DNA of 64,000 nucleotides from WHSM01 sp036375165. Its GTDB lineage: Bacteria > Actinomycetota > Actinomycetes > Mycobacteriales > Micromonosporaceae. A program made the translations under genes and the position numbers. Of this stretch, positions 50,136 to 58,191 are shown in pieces. The first letter of the stretch is position 1. Every line of letters starts with the position of its first letter. The stretch spans positions 11,399-75,398 of the forward strand of contig DASUSI010000035.1 in the NCBI GenBank assembly GCA_036375165.1. Reading direction: 5' to 3'. The notes beneath the pieces were generated by a model, which saw only the letters and a list, made by a program, of their open reading frames with translations, did no database searches and had not been told where the DNA came from.

Positions 50136-50620
50136 GTACCGCCGCCGCCCCCCGGTACGAGCCGGTCGTCCCGCCACCCCCGGCCCGGTCCCGGCAGGCC
50201 GGTGCGAAGCCTGGCCTCCAAGCGCCCACGCGGGGTTCTCCACGCGGCCGGAGCGTGGCAGACGCCGGGGTCACCGAGCCGCCGCCCGCGCCGGTCGCCG
50301 CTCCCCGAGCACCGTTCGTGATGTTGGTGCTGCTGTTGGTGGCCGCCGGAATCGTGGGCCTGCTGGTGCTCAACACCAAGATCAACGAGGATTCGTTCCG
50401 GTTGGAAGGGCTCCGTGACCGGCAGGCCACCCTGGACGTCCGCGAGCAGCAGTTGCGTTCCGAACTGGCCTCCAAGCAGTCGCCCGGCAACCTCGCCGCG
50501 GCGGCCCGGCTGCTCGGCCTGGTCCAGGAGGACAGCCCGGCGTTCCTGTACCTGCCCGACGGCAGGGTGATCGAAGTGCCGCGACCGGCTCGCGCGGACC
50601 GGACCCAGAGCGGGGGATGA
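50132..50620 (+). CDS. ftsL: FtsL-like septum protein
   Basis: 162-aa bitopic membrane protein in the ftsL position of the dcw cluster (Rv2164c counterpart). A Pro/Ala-rich cytoplasmic part (~60 residues) leads to one membrane helix (PFVMLVLLLVAAGIVGLLVLN, ~61-81). A coiled coil of the FtsL/DivIC type follows (DSFRLEGLRDRQATLDVREQQLRSELAS), then a short C-terminal domain. It would form the FtsQ-FtsL-FtsB-type complex activating FtsW-FtsI. Primary sequence is poorly conserved, so the call rests on topology and position. The start overlaps rsmH. Confidence 0.85.
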   Translation: MSTAAAPRYEPVVPPPPARSRQAGAKPGLQAPTRGSPRGRSVADAGVTEPPPAPVAAPRAPFVMLVLLLVAAGIVGLLVLNTKINEDSFRLEGLRDRQATLDVREQQLRSELASKQSPGNLAAAARLLGLVQEDSPAFLYLPDGRVIEVPRPARADRTQSGG

Positions 50621-50623
50621 GCC

Positions 50624-52723
50624 ATGGCAAGCGCGCGTACGCCACGCCAGAACCGCCGGACCGGGGACCCGGTGGTGGTGCCGATCCGCCGGGGTGGGAT
50701 TTCCCAGGCACGCCGCTACCGGCCGCGCGGCCGGACGCTCCGGGAGGCCAGCGGTGGCACCGACCCGTACCGTCCGGCGCTGCAACTTGTCGCCGGCGGC
50801 CGGCAGGAGTCCCCGCAAGCGCGTCCCAAGCCGGCACCGAGACGACAGGCAGGCTCGGGTTCCGGCTCCGCCGGTGCGGCCCGCCGTGCCGCCGGTCAGG
50901 TCAGGACCCGTGGCGCTCGGCCGGTACGCCCGCCACGTCCCCGGCGTCCGGCACGCAGCGTTTCGGCCCGCCGCCCGGGGAGACCTCGTCGCAAGGGCCG
51001 GCTCGGCAGTCCGATGCGCCGGCTGCGGTTCGGCACCGTACTCGTGCTGGTGTTGTTCGTGGTGATCGCGGGCCGGCTGGTGGAGCTACAGCTCACCGAC
51101 GCCGAAGCGTACGCCGCTGACGGGTTCCGGCAGCGGCTGCGTGAGGTGCCGCTCCCGGCCCCCCGGGGGTCGATCCTGGACCGTACCGGAGCCGTCCTGG
51201 CGCACAGCGTCGAGGCGAGGTATGTCTACGCGGACCCGGAACTGATCGATGACCGGCAGCACGCGGCCGGCAGGCTGTCGCCGCTGCTCGGGGTGCCAAG
51301 GTCGAAACTCGCCGCGAAGATGAGGCAGTCGCTGCGGGCCAATGGCCATCCGGTGCGGTTCGTCTACCTTGCCCGCAGTGTCAGCGTCAGCATCGGAGAC
51401 CGGGTCAAAGCCCTCAATCTCAAGGGCATCGGGGTACACCGGGACGAACGGCGCGACGTGCCGGGACATGACCTTGCCGCCAACATCATCGGGTTCACCG
51501 GTCGGGAAGGCAACGGACTGGCCGGGCTGGAGGCCCGGTACGACGTGCTGCTCAGTGGCCAGGACGGCCAGCGGAGCGACGAGATCGGTGTGAACGGGGT
51601 ACCGATTCCGGACGGCTATCACCGTGAGCGCGAGGCCCACCCCGGCCGGTCGCTGCAGCTGACCATCCACCGTGACCTGCAGTACGAGACGCAGCGCACG
51701 CTCGCGGCACACCTGCGCAAGGTGCGTGCGTCTTTCGGCAGTGCGATGGTGCTCGACGTTCGTACCGGCGAGGTGGTCGCGATGGCGAGCTGGCCGTCGT
51801 ATGACGCGGCCGACCCGGACGACGTGGCAGAGTCGCAACTGGTCGACTACAACACCTCGGTGGTGGTCGAGCCCGGCTCCAGCCACAAGCCGCTGGTGAT
51901 CGGGGCAGCCCTGCAGGAGGGTGTGATCGGGCCCGACTCGACGCCGGTCGTCGGACCCACCATCCGCAAGGGTGAGAGGACCTACCGGGACGTCCACCAT
52001 CACCCGACCCGGAGGATGACGCTGCCCGGAATTCTCGCGCACTCCTCGAACGTGGGCACCATCCAGATCGCGGACCAACTCGGAGCCCGGCGGCTGTACC
52101 AGTACCAGCGCAGGTTCGGGCTTGGGTCGGCCGCCGGGCTCGGGGTGCCGGGTGAGGCGACCGGGATCGTGCAGCCGCCGCAGCGGTGGAGCCCGACCAG
52201 CTACGGGTCGATCCCGATCGGGCTGGGTGTGGCGGCCACTCCGATCCAGATGGCGGCGGCGTATGGCGCGATCGCGAACGACGGGGTCTGGACGCAGCCG
52301 ACGCTGATCCGGGGCACCGTCGGAGCCCATGAGAAGCTGGACCGGGCACCGGCCGGCACTACCCGACGGGTGCTGTCCCCGGACACCGCCCGGCAACTGC
52401 GGCTCGCGATGGAGGCGGTGACCAGCGTGCCCGGTGCGACCGGTAGGCAGGCCGCGATCCCGGGGTACCGGGTCGCCGGAAAGACCGGCACCGGGCTGCG
52501 GGTCAAGAACAACCGTTACATGGACGGCGACGTCACGTCGTTCGTCGGGATGGCACCCGCGGACGCCCCTCGTTTCGTGGTCGCCGTGTTCGCGCACGTG
52601 CCGAACGGGGGTGGCGGCGGTGTGGCGGCTCCGGTGTTCCGCAGGGTCATGACGGCCGCACTACAGTACTACGCTGTGCCACCGACTGGCCGCGAAGCGC
52701 CTCAGTTCAGGGTTTACGCCTGA
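50624..52723 (+). CDS. ftsI: Septal penicillin-binding protein FtsI (PBP2b class)
   Basis: 699-aa class B transpeptidase cross-linking septal peptidoglycan. The first ~130 residues are a long, very basic, disordered cytoplasmic tail (R/P/G-rich). One membrane helix is at ~136-150. The PBP dimer domain follows, beginning LPAPRGSILDRTG. The transpeptidase motifs are Ser419-x-x-Lys422 (GSSHK), SSN at 474-476 and KTG at 620-622. The nucleophile is present, so the enzyme should be active and beta-lactam-binding. The ATG follows GGGGG. The transcript continues from ftsL. Confidence 0.95.
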   Translation: MASARTPRQNRRTGDPVVVPIRRGGISQARRYRPRGRTLREASGGTDPYRPALQLVAGGRQESPQARPKPAPRRQAGSGSGSAGAARRAAGQVRTRGARPVRPPRPRRPARSVSARRPGRPRRKGRLGSPMRRLRFGTVLVLVLFVVIAGRLVELQLTDAEAYAADGFRQRLREVPLPAPRGSILDRTGAVLAHSVEARYVYADPELIDDRQHAAGRLSPLLGVPRSKLAAKMRQSLRANGHPVRFVYLARSVSVSIGDRVKALNLKGIGVHRDERRDVPGHDLAANIIGFTGREGNGLAGLEARYDVLLSGQDGQRSDEIGVNGVPIPDGYHREREAHPGRSLQLTIHRDLQYETQRTLAAHLRKVRASFGSAMVLDVRTGEVVAMASWPSYDAADPDDVAESQLVDYNTSVVVEPGSSHKPLVIGAALQEGVIGPDSTPVVGPTIRKGERTYRDVHHHPTRRMTLPGILAHSSNVGTIQIADQLGARRLYQYQRRFGLGSAAGLGVPGEATGIVQPPQRWSPTSYGSIPIGLGVAATPIQMAAAYGAIANDGVWTQPTLIRGTVGAHEKLDRAPAGTTRRVLSPDTARQLRLAMEAVTSVPGATGRQAAIPGYRVAGKTGTGLRVKNNRYMDGDVTSFVGMAPADAPRFVVAVFAHVPNGGGGGVAAPVFRRVMTAALQYYAVPPTGREAPQFRVYA

Positions 52724-52774
52724 CCCGCCACTGATTCCGGTGATCCGGCGCCGGGTTGACGCGACAACAGAGGG

Positions 52775-52780
52775 TATGGT
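52775..52780 (+). promoter_or_regulatory. Possible internal leaderless promoter for murE
   Basis: TATGGT lies 8 nt before the GTG at 52789 and no Shine-Dalgarno sequence is present. TTGACG at 52756-52761 is only 13 bp upstream, too close for a standard -35. An internal promoter would partly uncouple mur genes from mraZ control. Confidence 0.35.
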
Positions 52781-52788
52781 CTGCATCC

Positions 52789-54285
52789 GTGCCCGGCTAT
52801 CCCCGCCCACGAACGGTGCACCCGTACCCGCTCGCCGGAATCGCTGGCCTGCTCGGTATCGCGACCCCGGTGACGGGTGTCCGGGTCACCGGAGTAACTC
52901 ACGCCAGCGGCTCGGTCCGGGCCGGTGACCTGTACGCGGCCCTGCCTGGCGCCCGCAGTCACGGTGCCGAATTCATTCCGGCTGCCGCCGTGGCCGGTGC
53001 CGCGGCGGTACTCACCGACCCGGTTGGCGAGTCGGCGGCAGTCCGGGCCGGGTTGCCGGTCCTGGTGGTCGATGATCCGCGCCGGGCGCTCGGTCGGGTG
53101 GCCGCGGTGGTGTACGGCGATCCGACAGAGCGGCTCACCGTCCTCGGCATCACCGGCACCGCGGGCAAGACCTCGACCGCTTACCTGGTGGACAGCGGGC
53201 TGAGGGCGGCCGGCCTGCGGTCCGGGCTCATCGGGACGGTGGAGACCCGACTCGGCGACGAGCCGGTCCCCAGTGAACGGACCACCCCAGAAGCGCCGGA
53301 CCTGCAGGCGCTGTTCGCCGTAGCCCTGGAACGCGGGGTCAGCGTGGTGACCATGGAGGTCTCCAGTCACGCCTTGGCGCTGAACCGGGTGGAGGGCACC
53401 CGGTTCGCGGTCGGCGCCTTCACCAACCTGGGTGTCGACCACCTGGACTTCCACGCCGACATCGGGGACTACTTCGGTGCCAAGGCGAAGCTGTTCGACG
53501 GCCGCTGCGCCCACGAGGTGGTGAACCTGGACGATCCCGTCGGGCGCAAGCTGGTGAAGCCGGGCACCGTCACGGTGTCCGCGGCTGGGGATCCGGCCGC
53601 CACCTGGCGCGCGGAGCGGATCGTTCACTCCGGTTTCGGCCAGGACTTCCAGGCGGTCGGTCCGGACGGGCTGCGGATCGCCGGGTCGGTCGCCATTCCC
53701 GGCGTCCACAACGTGGGTAACGCGTTGCTCGCGCTGGCCAGCGTGGTGGTGATCGGGACCGACCCGGTACTGGCGATGCGGGGGATCGGGCAGTGCCGTG
53801 GCGTACCGGGTCGGATGGAGTTGGTCGACGTTCCCGGCCCGGTGCGCGGCGTGGTCGACTATGCCCACAAGCCGGACGCGGTCACGGCTGTGCTGGCCGC
53901 ATTACGCCCGGTCACCGAGGGACGTCTGATCTGTGTGATCGGCGCCGGAGGCGACCGGGACCGCGGCAAGCGCCCGTTGATGGGAGCCGCCGCGGCACAT
54001 GGTGCGGATCTGCTGCTGGTAACGGATGACAATCCCCGCGACGAAGACCCTGCGGTGGTACGCGCCGAAGTGCTGGCCGGAGCTCATGGCCCGGCCACCG
54101 TGGTCGAGGTCTCCGGCCGCCGGGCGGCGATCGACGAGGCGGTGCGACGCGCCAGGCCGGGAGACACCATCGCGGTGCTCGGCAAGGGACATGAGCAGGG
54201 ACAGGAGGTGGCCGGCGAAGTGTTCCCCTTCGATGACCAGGTGGAGCTGGCAGCCAGCCTCACGAAACGGTTCGGAACCCGGTGA
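52789..54285 (+). CDS. murE: UDP-MurNAc-L-Ala-D-Glu:meso-diaminopimelate ligase
   Basis: 498-aa Mur ligase adding the third residue of the stem peptide. The P-loop is GTAGKTST (~123-130). HNVGN, VVDYAHKPDAV and the substrate motif DNPRDEDP (414-421) are present; DNPR indicates meso-diaminopimelate rather than lysine. KGHEQ lies near the C-terminus. The GTG at 52789 is preferred over the TTG at 52756: it gives the normal N-terminus and has a -10-like TATGGT upstream. It overlaps murF by GTGA. Confidence 0.96.
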   Translation: MPGYPRPRTVHPYPLAGIAGLLGIATPVTGVRVTGVTHASGSVRAGDLYAALPGARSHGAEFIPAAAVAGAAAVLTDPVGESAAVRAGLPVLVVDDPRRALGRVAAVVYGDPTERLTVLGITGTAGKTSTAYLVDSGLRAAGLRSGLIGTVETRLGDEPVPSERTTPEAPDLQALFAVALERGVSVVTMEVSSHALALNRVEGTRFAVGAFTNLGVDHLDFHADIGDYFGAKAKLFDGRCAHEVVNLDDPVGRKLVKPGTVTVSAAGDPAATWRAERIVHSGFGQDFQAVGPDGLRIAGSVAIPGVHNVGNALLALASVVVIGTDPVLAMRGIGQCRGVPGRMELVDVPGPVRGVVDYAHKPDAVTAVLAALRPVTEGRLICVIGAGGDRDRGKRPLMGAAAAHGADLLLVTDDNPRDEDPAVVRAEVLAGAHGPATVVEVSGRRAAIDEAVRRARPGDTIAVLGKGHEQGQEVAGEVFPFDDQVELAASLTKRFGTR

Positions 54286-55673
54286 TCGCGCTGACACTGG
54301 CCGAGGTGGCCCGGGCGGTGGACGGTGAGCTCACCGACGTGCCGGACCCCAGCGCTCGGGTCAGTGGACCTGTGGAGTTTGACTCCCGCAAGGTCGTCCC
54401 CGGTGGCATGTTCGTGGCGTTGCCCGGAGAGCGGACCGACGGTCACGCCTTCGCGTCGGCGGCCGTGGCTGCCGGCGCGGTCGCGGTGCTGGCGTCCCGA
54501 CCGGTCGGGGTGCCGGCGGTGGTGGTGTCCGATCCGTTGGCCGCGCTCGGACGGCTGGCCCGCACGGTGGTCGACCGGCTCGACCTCACCGTGGTCGGCG
54601 TCACCGGATCGTCCGGCAAGACCAGCACCAAGGACCTGCTGGCGCAGCTGCTCGGACAACTCGGGTCCACCGTCGCACCGCCTGGCACGTTCAACAACGA
54701 GTTGGGTCACCCGTACACGGTCCTGAAGGCCGATCAGGACACCCGCTTCCTGGTGCTCGAGTACAGCGCCCGGGGGATCGGTCACATCGAGTACCTGTGC
54801 CGGGTGGCGCCGCCACGGATCGGAGTGGTGCTCAACGTCGGCGTGGCACACCTCGGCGAGTTCGGGTCGGTGGACGCCATCGCCAAGGCGAAGGGCGAAC
54901 TCGTGGAGGCCCTTCCTGGACAAGCCGAGGGTGGCTTGGCGGTGCTCAACGCCGACGACCCCGGGGCGGCCGCGATGGCGGCCCGAACCACCGCGCGGGT
55001 GGTGCGGTACGGCGAGGCCCCGAACGCCGACGTCCGCGCCGAACAGGTCCGCCTCGACGAGCGGGGACGTCCGGCGTACCGTCTTGTCACCCCGGTCGGC
55101 GAGGTGCCGGTGCGGCTCTCGCTGTCTGGTGCGCACCAGGTGTCCAACACCCTCGCCGCCACGGCGGTGGCGCTGGAGTGCGGGATGTCGCTGCCCGAAC
55201 TGGCCGATGCGCTGGGCCGGCTGCGTCTGGTCTCCGAACGCCGGATGGACGTGTTCGACGCGCCCGAGGGCATCACCGTGATCGACGACTCCTACAACGC
55301 CAACCCCGGCTCGATGGCGGTCGCGCTGCGAGCCTTGGCCGCCATCGGGCAGGGACGCCGACGTTGGGCGGTCCTGGGGTACATGGCCGAACTCGGTTCG
55401 TACGAACGGGCCGGGCACGCCGAGGTGGGCCGGCTGGCGGCCCGATTGGGCGTGGACCGCCTGGTGGTCGTGGAGCCGCAAGCGGCACCGATCGTGGACG
55501 GGGCAAGGGAACAACCCGACTGGAGAGGAGAAGCGGTGCAGGTAGCCGACCAGGAGGCCGCCCTCGGGGTGCTGCGGGAAGGGTTGCGACCCGGCGACGT
55601 GGTCCTGGTGAAAGGGTCCCGGTACCGCACCTGGCAGATAGCCGACCAGTTGCGGGGGGAGGTACTCCCGTGA
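54282..55673 (+). CDS. murF: UDP-MurNAc-tripeptide:D-Ala-D-Ala ligase
   Basis: 463-aa Mur ligase that adds D-Ala-D-Ala to complete the pentapeptide. SRKVVPGGMFVALPGERTDGHAF is the UDP-binding domain, VTGSSGKTSTKDLLA (~107-120) the P-loop, FNNELGHPYTVL and EYSARGIGHI the central domain, and IDDSYNANPGSMAVALRAL the C-terminal motif. The GTG at 54282 overlaps the murE stop and its own stop overlaps mraY (GTGA), giving tight coupling on both sides. Confidence 0.96.
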   Translation: MIALTLAEVARAVDGELTDVPDPSARVSGPVEFDSRKVVPGGMFVALPGERTDGHAFASAAVAAGAVAVLASRPVGVPAVVVSDPLAALGRLARTVVDRLDLTVVGVTGSSGKTSTKDLLAQLLGQLGSTVAPPGTFNNELGHPYTVLKADQDTRFLVLEYSARGIGHIEYLCRVAPPRIGVVLNVGVAHLGEFGSVDAIAKAKGELVEALPGQAEGGLAVLNADDPGAAAMAARTTARVVRYGEAPNADVRAEQVRLDERGRPAYRLVTPVGEVPVRLSLSGAHQVSNTLAATAVALECGMSLPELADALGRLRLVSERRMDVFDAPEGITVIDDSYNANPGSMAVALRALAAIGQGRRRWAVLGYMAELGSYERAGHAEVGRLAARLGVDRLVVVEPQAAPIVDGAREQPDWRGEAVQVADQEAALGVLREGLRPGDVVLVKGSRYRTWQIADQLRGEVLP

Positions 55674-56767
55674 GATCGGTCATCGTCGCCGCGTTCGTGT
55701 CCTTCTCACTGACGCTGTTCGGCACACCGCTCGCGATCAAGTACTTCCGGCGGCTGAAGGTCGGGCAGCCGATCCGCGAGCTGGGTCCTGCCAGTCACCA
55801 GGGCAAGCGGGGCACCCCGACGATGGGTGGCGTGGTGTTCATCCTGGCCACCGTGATCGCGTACATCGCGGGGCACCTGGTCCTGATCCTCAGCCTGCCG
55901 GAGACCCCCACCCGACGGTACGGCCCGACGATCACCGGTCTGGTCCTGCTCGGCCTGTTCGTTTTCACCGGGCTGGTCGGCTTCATCGACGACTTCCTCA
56001 AGGTCCGCAAGCGCAACAGCCTCGGTCTCAACGAACGTGGCAAGCTGATCGGCCAGCTGATCGTCGGGGTCGCCTTTGGCGTGATCGCGCTGTACTTCCC
56101 GAATCCCACCCAGGTCACGGTCGGCAGTGAGTACATCTCCTTCGTCCGTGACGTGGACTGGATGTTCATCGGCAAGGTCGGGGCGGTGATTCTGTTCGCC
56201 TTCGTGGTGATCGCGGCGTCCAACGGGGTGAACCTCACCGATGGCCTGGACGGGCTCGCGACCGGCTCCTCGATGATGGTGCTCACCGCGTACACCGTGA
56301 TCGGGTTCTGGCAGTACCGGCACGTGTGCGGCGACTCGCCCACGGCGGCCTACTGCTACGAGGTACGTGACCCGCTGGAGATTGCCCTGGTGGCGGGCGC
56401 CGCGGTGGGCGCGCTGTTCGGTTTCCTGTGGTGGAACGCCTCCCCGGCGAAGATCTTCATGGGCGACAGCGGTGCGCTCGGGCTGGGCGGGCTGATCGGT
56501 GGCCTCGCCATGGCCACCAAGACCATCCTGCTGCTGCCGATCCTCGGAATGCTCTTCGTGATCATCACCATGTCGGTGATCATCCAGCGCGTGTCGTACA
56601 AGAGCACCGGGCGCCGGGTCTTCCGGATGGCGCCGTTGCAGCACCATTTCGAACTCGTTGGGTGGAGTGAGGTGAACATCGTGATCCGGTTCTGGATCGT
56701 ATGCGGCATCGGGGTCGCGATCGGACTCGGATTCTTCTACGCCGACTTCCTCGCCGTGGTGGGCTGA
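55670..56767 (+). CDS. mraY: Phospho-MurNAc-pentapeptide transferase
   Basis: 365-aa integral membrane enzyme with about ten helices, transferring phospho-MurNAc-pentapeptide to undecaprenyl phosphate to form lipid I. Conserved parts: GTPTMGGVVF, the Asp pair in VGFIDDFLKVRKRNSLGL, NGVNLTDGLDGLATG, AKIFMGDSGALGLG and APLQHHFELVGW with the catalytic His region. The GTG at 55670 overlaps the murF stop. The frame is open far upstream in murF, but that is a shadow. Confidence 0.96.
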   Translation: MRSVIVAAFVSFSLTLFGTPLAIKYFRRLKVGQPIRELGPASHQGKRGTPTMGGVVFILATVIAYIAGHLVLILSLPETPTRRYGPTITGLVLLGLFVFTGLVGFIDDFLKVRKRNSLGLNERGKLIGQLIVGVAFGVIALYFPNPTQVTVGSEYISFVRDVDWMFIGKVGAVILFAFVVIAASNGVNLTDGLDGLATGSSMMVLTAYTVIGFWQYRHVCGDSPTAAYCYEVRDPLEIALVAGAAVGALFGFLWWNASPAKIFMGDSGALGLGGLIGGLAMATKTILLLPILGMLFVIITMSVIIQRVSYKSTGRRVFRMAPLQHHFELVGWSEVNIVIRFWIVCGIGVAIGLGFFYADFLAVVG

Positions 56768-56779
56768 CGGGATCGCGGG

Positions 56780-58189
56780 ATGACCCATTACCAGGGGCGG
56801 GCCGTGCTGGTCGCCGGGGCCGGGATCGCGGGTACCGCCTGCGCCAGGGCACTGCTGGAACTCGGTGCCGAGGTCACGGTGATCGACCGCTTCGACTCCG
56901 AACGGCTGGCCGCGCTGGCGGGACTCGGTGCCCGCGTCATGGTCGGTGAGGTACCCGACGACGCGACCTTGCGGCGGGTCGGTGACGTCGTGGTCTCTCC
57001 CGGCTTCCCACCGCACCACCCCTTCGTGGCGGCGGCGCGCGCGGCCGGTCGTGAGGTGTACAGCGAGCCTGAACTGGCCTGGCGGCTGCGCCGGGTGGGC
57101 CGCTCGGGTCAGCCGCCGCGCTGGCTCGCGGTCACCGGCACCAACGGCAAGACCACGACGGTGACCATGCTCGCTGCGATCCTGGTCGCGGCCGGTTACC
57201 GGAGCGCCGCGCTGGGCAACGTGGGTGAGCCACTGGTCGACGCCGTGCTACGGCCGGCGGACGAGCAGTACGACGTGATCGCAGTGGAGCTGTCCAGCTT
57301 CCAACTTCACTGGTCCACCCGACTCGCCCCGTGGGCCGGGGCACTGCTCAACCTGGCGGACGACCACCTTGACTGGCACGGCGGGTTCGACGCGTACGCC
57401 CGTGCCAAGACCGAGATCTGGCGGGCCGCCCGCGCTGGTCACGGTGTCGCGGTCGGCAACCTCGACGATCCGCGGGTGGCCACGCTGATGTCCCGGCTGC
57501 CCGGCACCCCCCTCGGTTTCACGGTCACCGAGCCCGTACCCGGACAATTGGGGCTGGTGGCCGGAGCGCTGACCGATCACGCTTTTGCCCCGGATCCGCT
57601 GGAGTTGCTGCCGCCGGGCGAACTGCACCTCGCCGGTGAGCACAACCTGGCCAACGCACTGGCCGCGGCGACTCTCGCCCGTGCCCACGGGGTGCCACCG
57701 GAGGCGGTACGCGCGGGCCTGGCCGGCTACCGCCCGCAGCAGCACCGAAACGCGCCGGTGGCCACCGTGGCGGGCGTGACCTACATCGACGACAGCAAGG
57801 CCACGAATCCCCACGCTGCCCGAAGTTCCCTGACCGCGTACCCCCGCGTGGTCTGGATAGCGGGCGGCCAGCTCAAGGGCGTCGACGTGGCCGACCTGGT
57901 GGCGTCGGTCGCGGCTCGGCTGGTCGGCGTCGTGCTGATCGGGGTTGACCGGGCCCTGATCGCTGACGCTTTGCGGCGACACGCCCCCGAGGTCCCGGTC
58001 CGTGACGTCGAGCGCACCGATGATGGAGCCATGGCGGAGGCTGTGAGAGCGGCGGCGGACCTGGCACGGCCGGGGGACACCGTGTTGTTGGCACCGGCGG
58101 CCGCCTCATTCGACATGTTCGTCAGCTACGTCGACCGCGGTGAGCGGTTCGCCGTAGCGGTGTCCCAGTTGCACACCGCACGGGGTTAG
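56780..58189 (+). CDS. murD: UDP-MurNAc-L-Ala:D-glutamate ligase
   Basis: 469-aa Mur ligase adding D-Glu as second residue. The N-terminal dinucleotide-like AVLVAGAGIAGTACARALLELG, VSPGFPPHHPFVAAARAAGREVYSEPELAWRL, the P-loop VTGTNGKTTTVTML, SSFQL, NLADDHLDWHG, YIDDSKATNPHAA and the late SFDMFVSYVDRGERF are all typical. The ATG follows GGGATCGCGGG. 12 nt separate it from mraY and 2 nt from ftsW. Confidence 0.95.
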   Translation: MTHYQGRAVLVAGAGIAGTACARALLELGAEVTVIDRFDSERLAALAGLGARVMVGEVPDDATLRRVGDVVVSPGFPPHHPFVAAARAAGREVYSEPELAWRLRRVGRSGQPPRWLAVTGTNGKTTTVTMLAAILVAAGYRSAALGNVGEPLVDAVLRPADEQYDVIAVELSSFQLHWSTRLAPWAGALLNLADDHLDWHGGFDAYARAKTEIWRAARAGHGVAVGNLDDPRVATLMSRLPGTPLGFTVTEPVPGQLGLVAGALTDHAFAPDPLELLPPGELHLAGEHNLANALAAATLARAHGVPPEAVRAGLAGYRPQQHRNAPVATVAGVTYIDDSKATNPHAARSSLTAYPRVVWIAGGQLKGVDVADLVASVAARLVGVVLIGVDRALIADALRRHAPEVPVRDVERTDDGAMAEAVRAAADLARPGDTVLLAPAAASFDMFVSYVDRGERFAVAVSQLHTARG

Positions 58190-58191
58190 CC

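Noticed and set aside
50624..52723. GSSHK in FtsI as a damaged active site
   Set aside because: The SxxK pattern (Ser419, Lys422) is intact and the two middle residues vary naturally in the family; SSN and KTG are also present.
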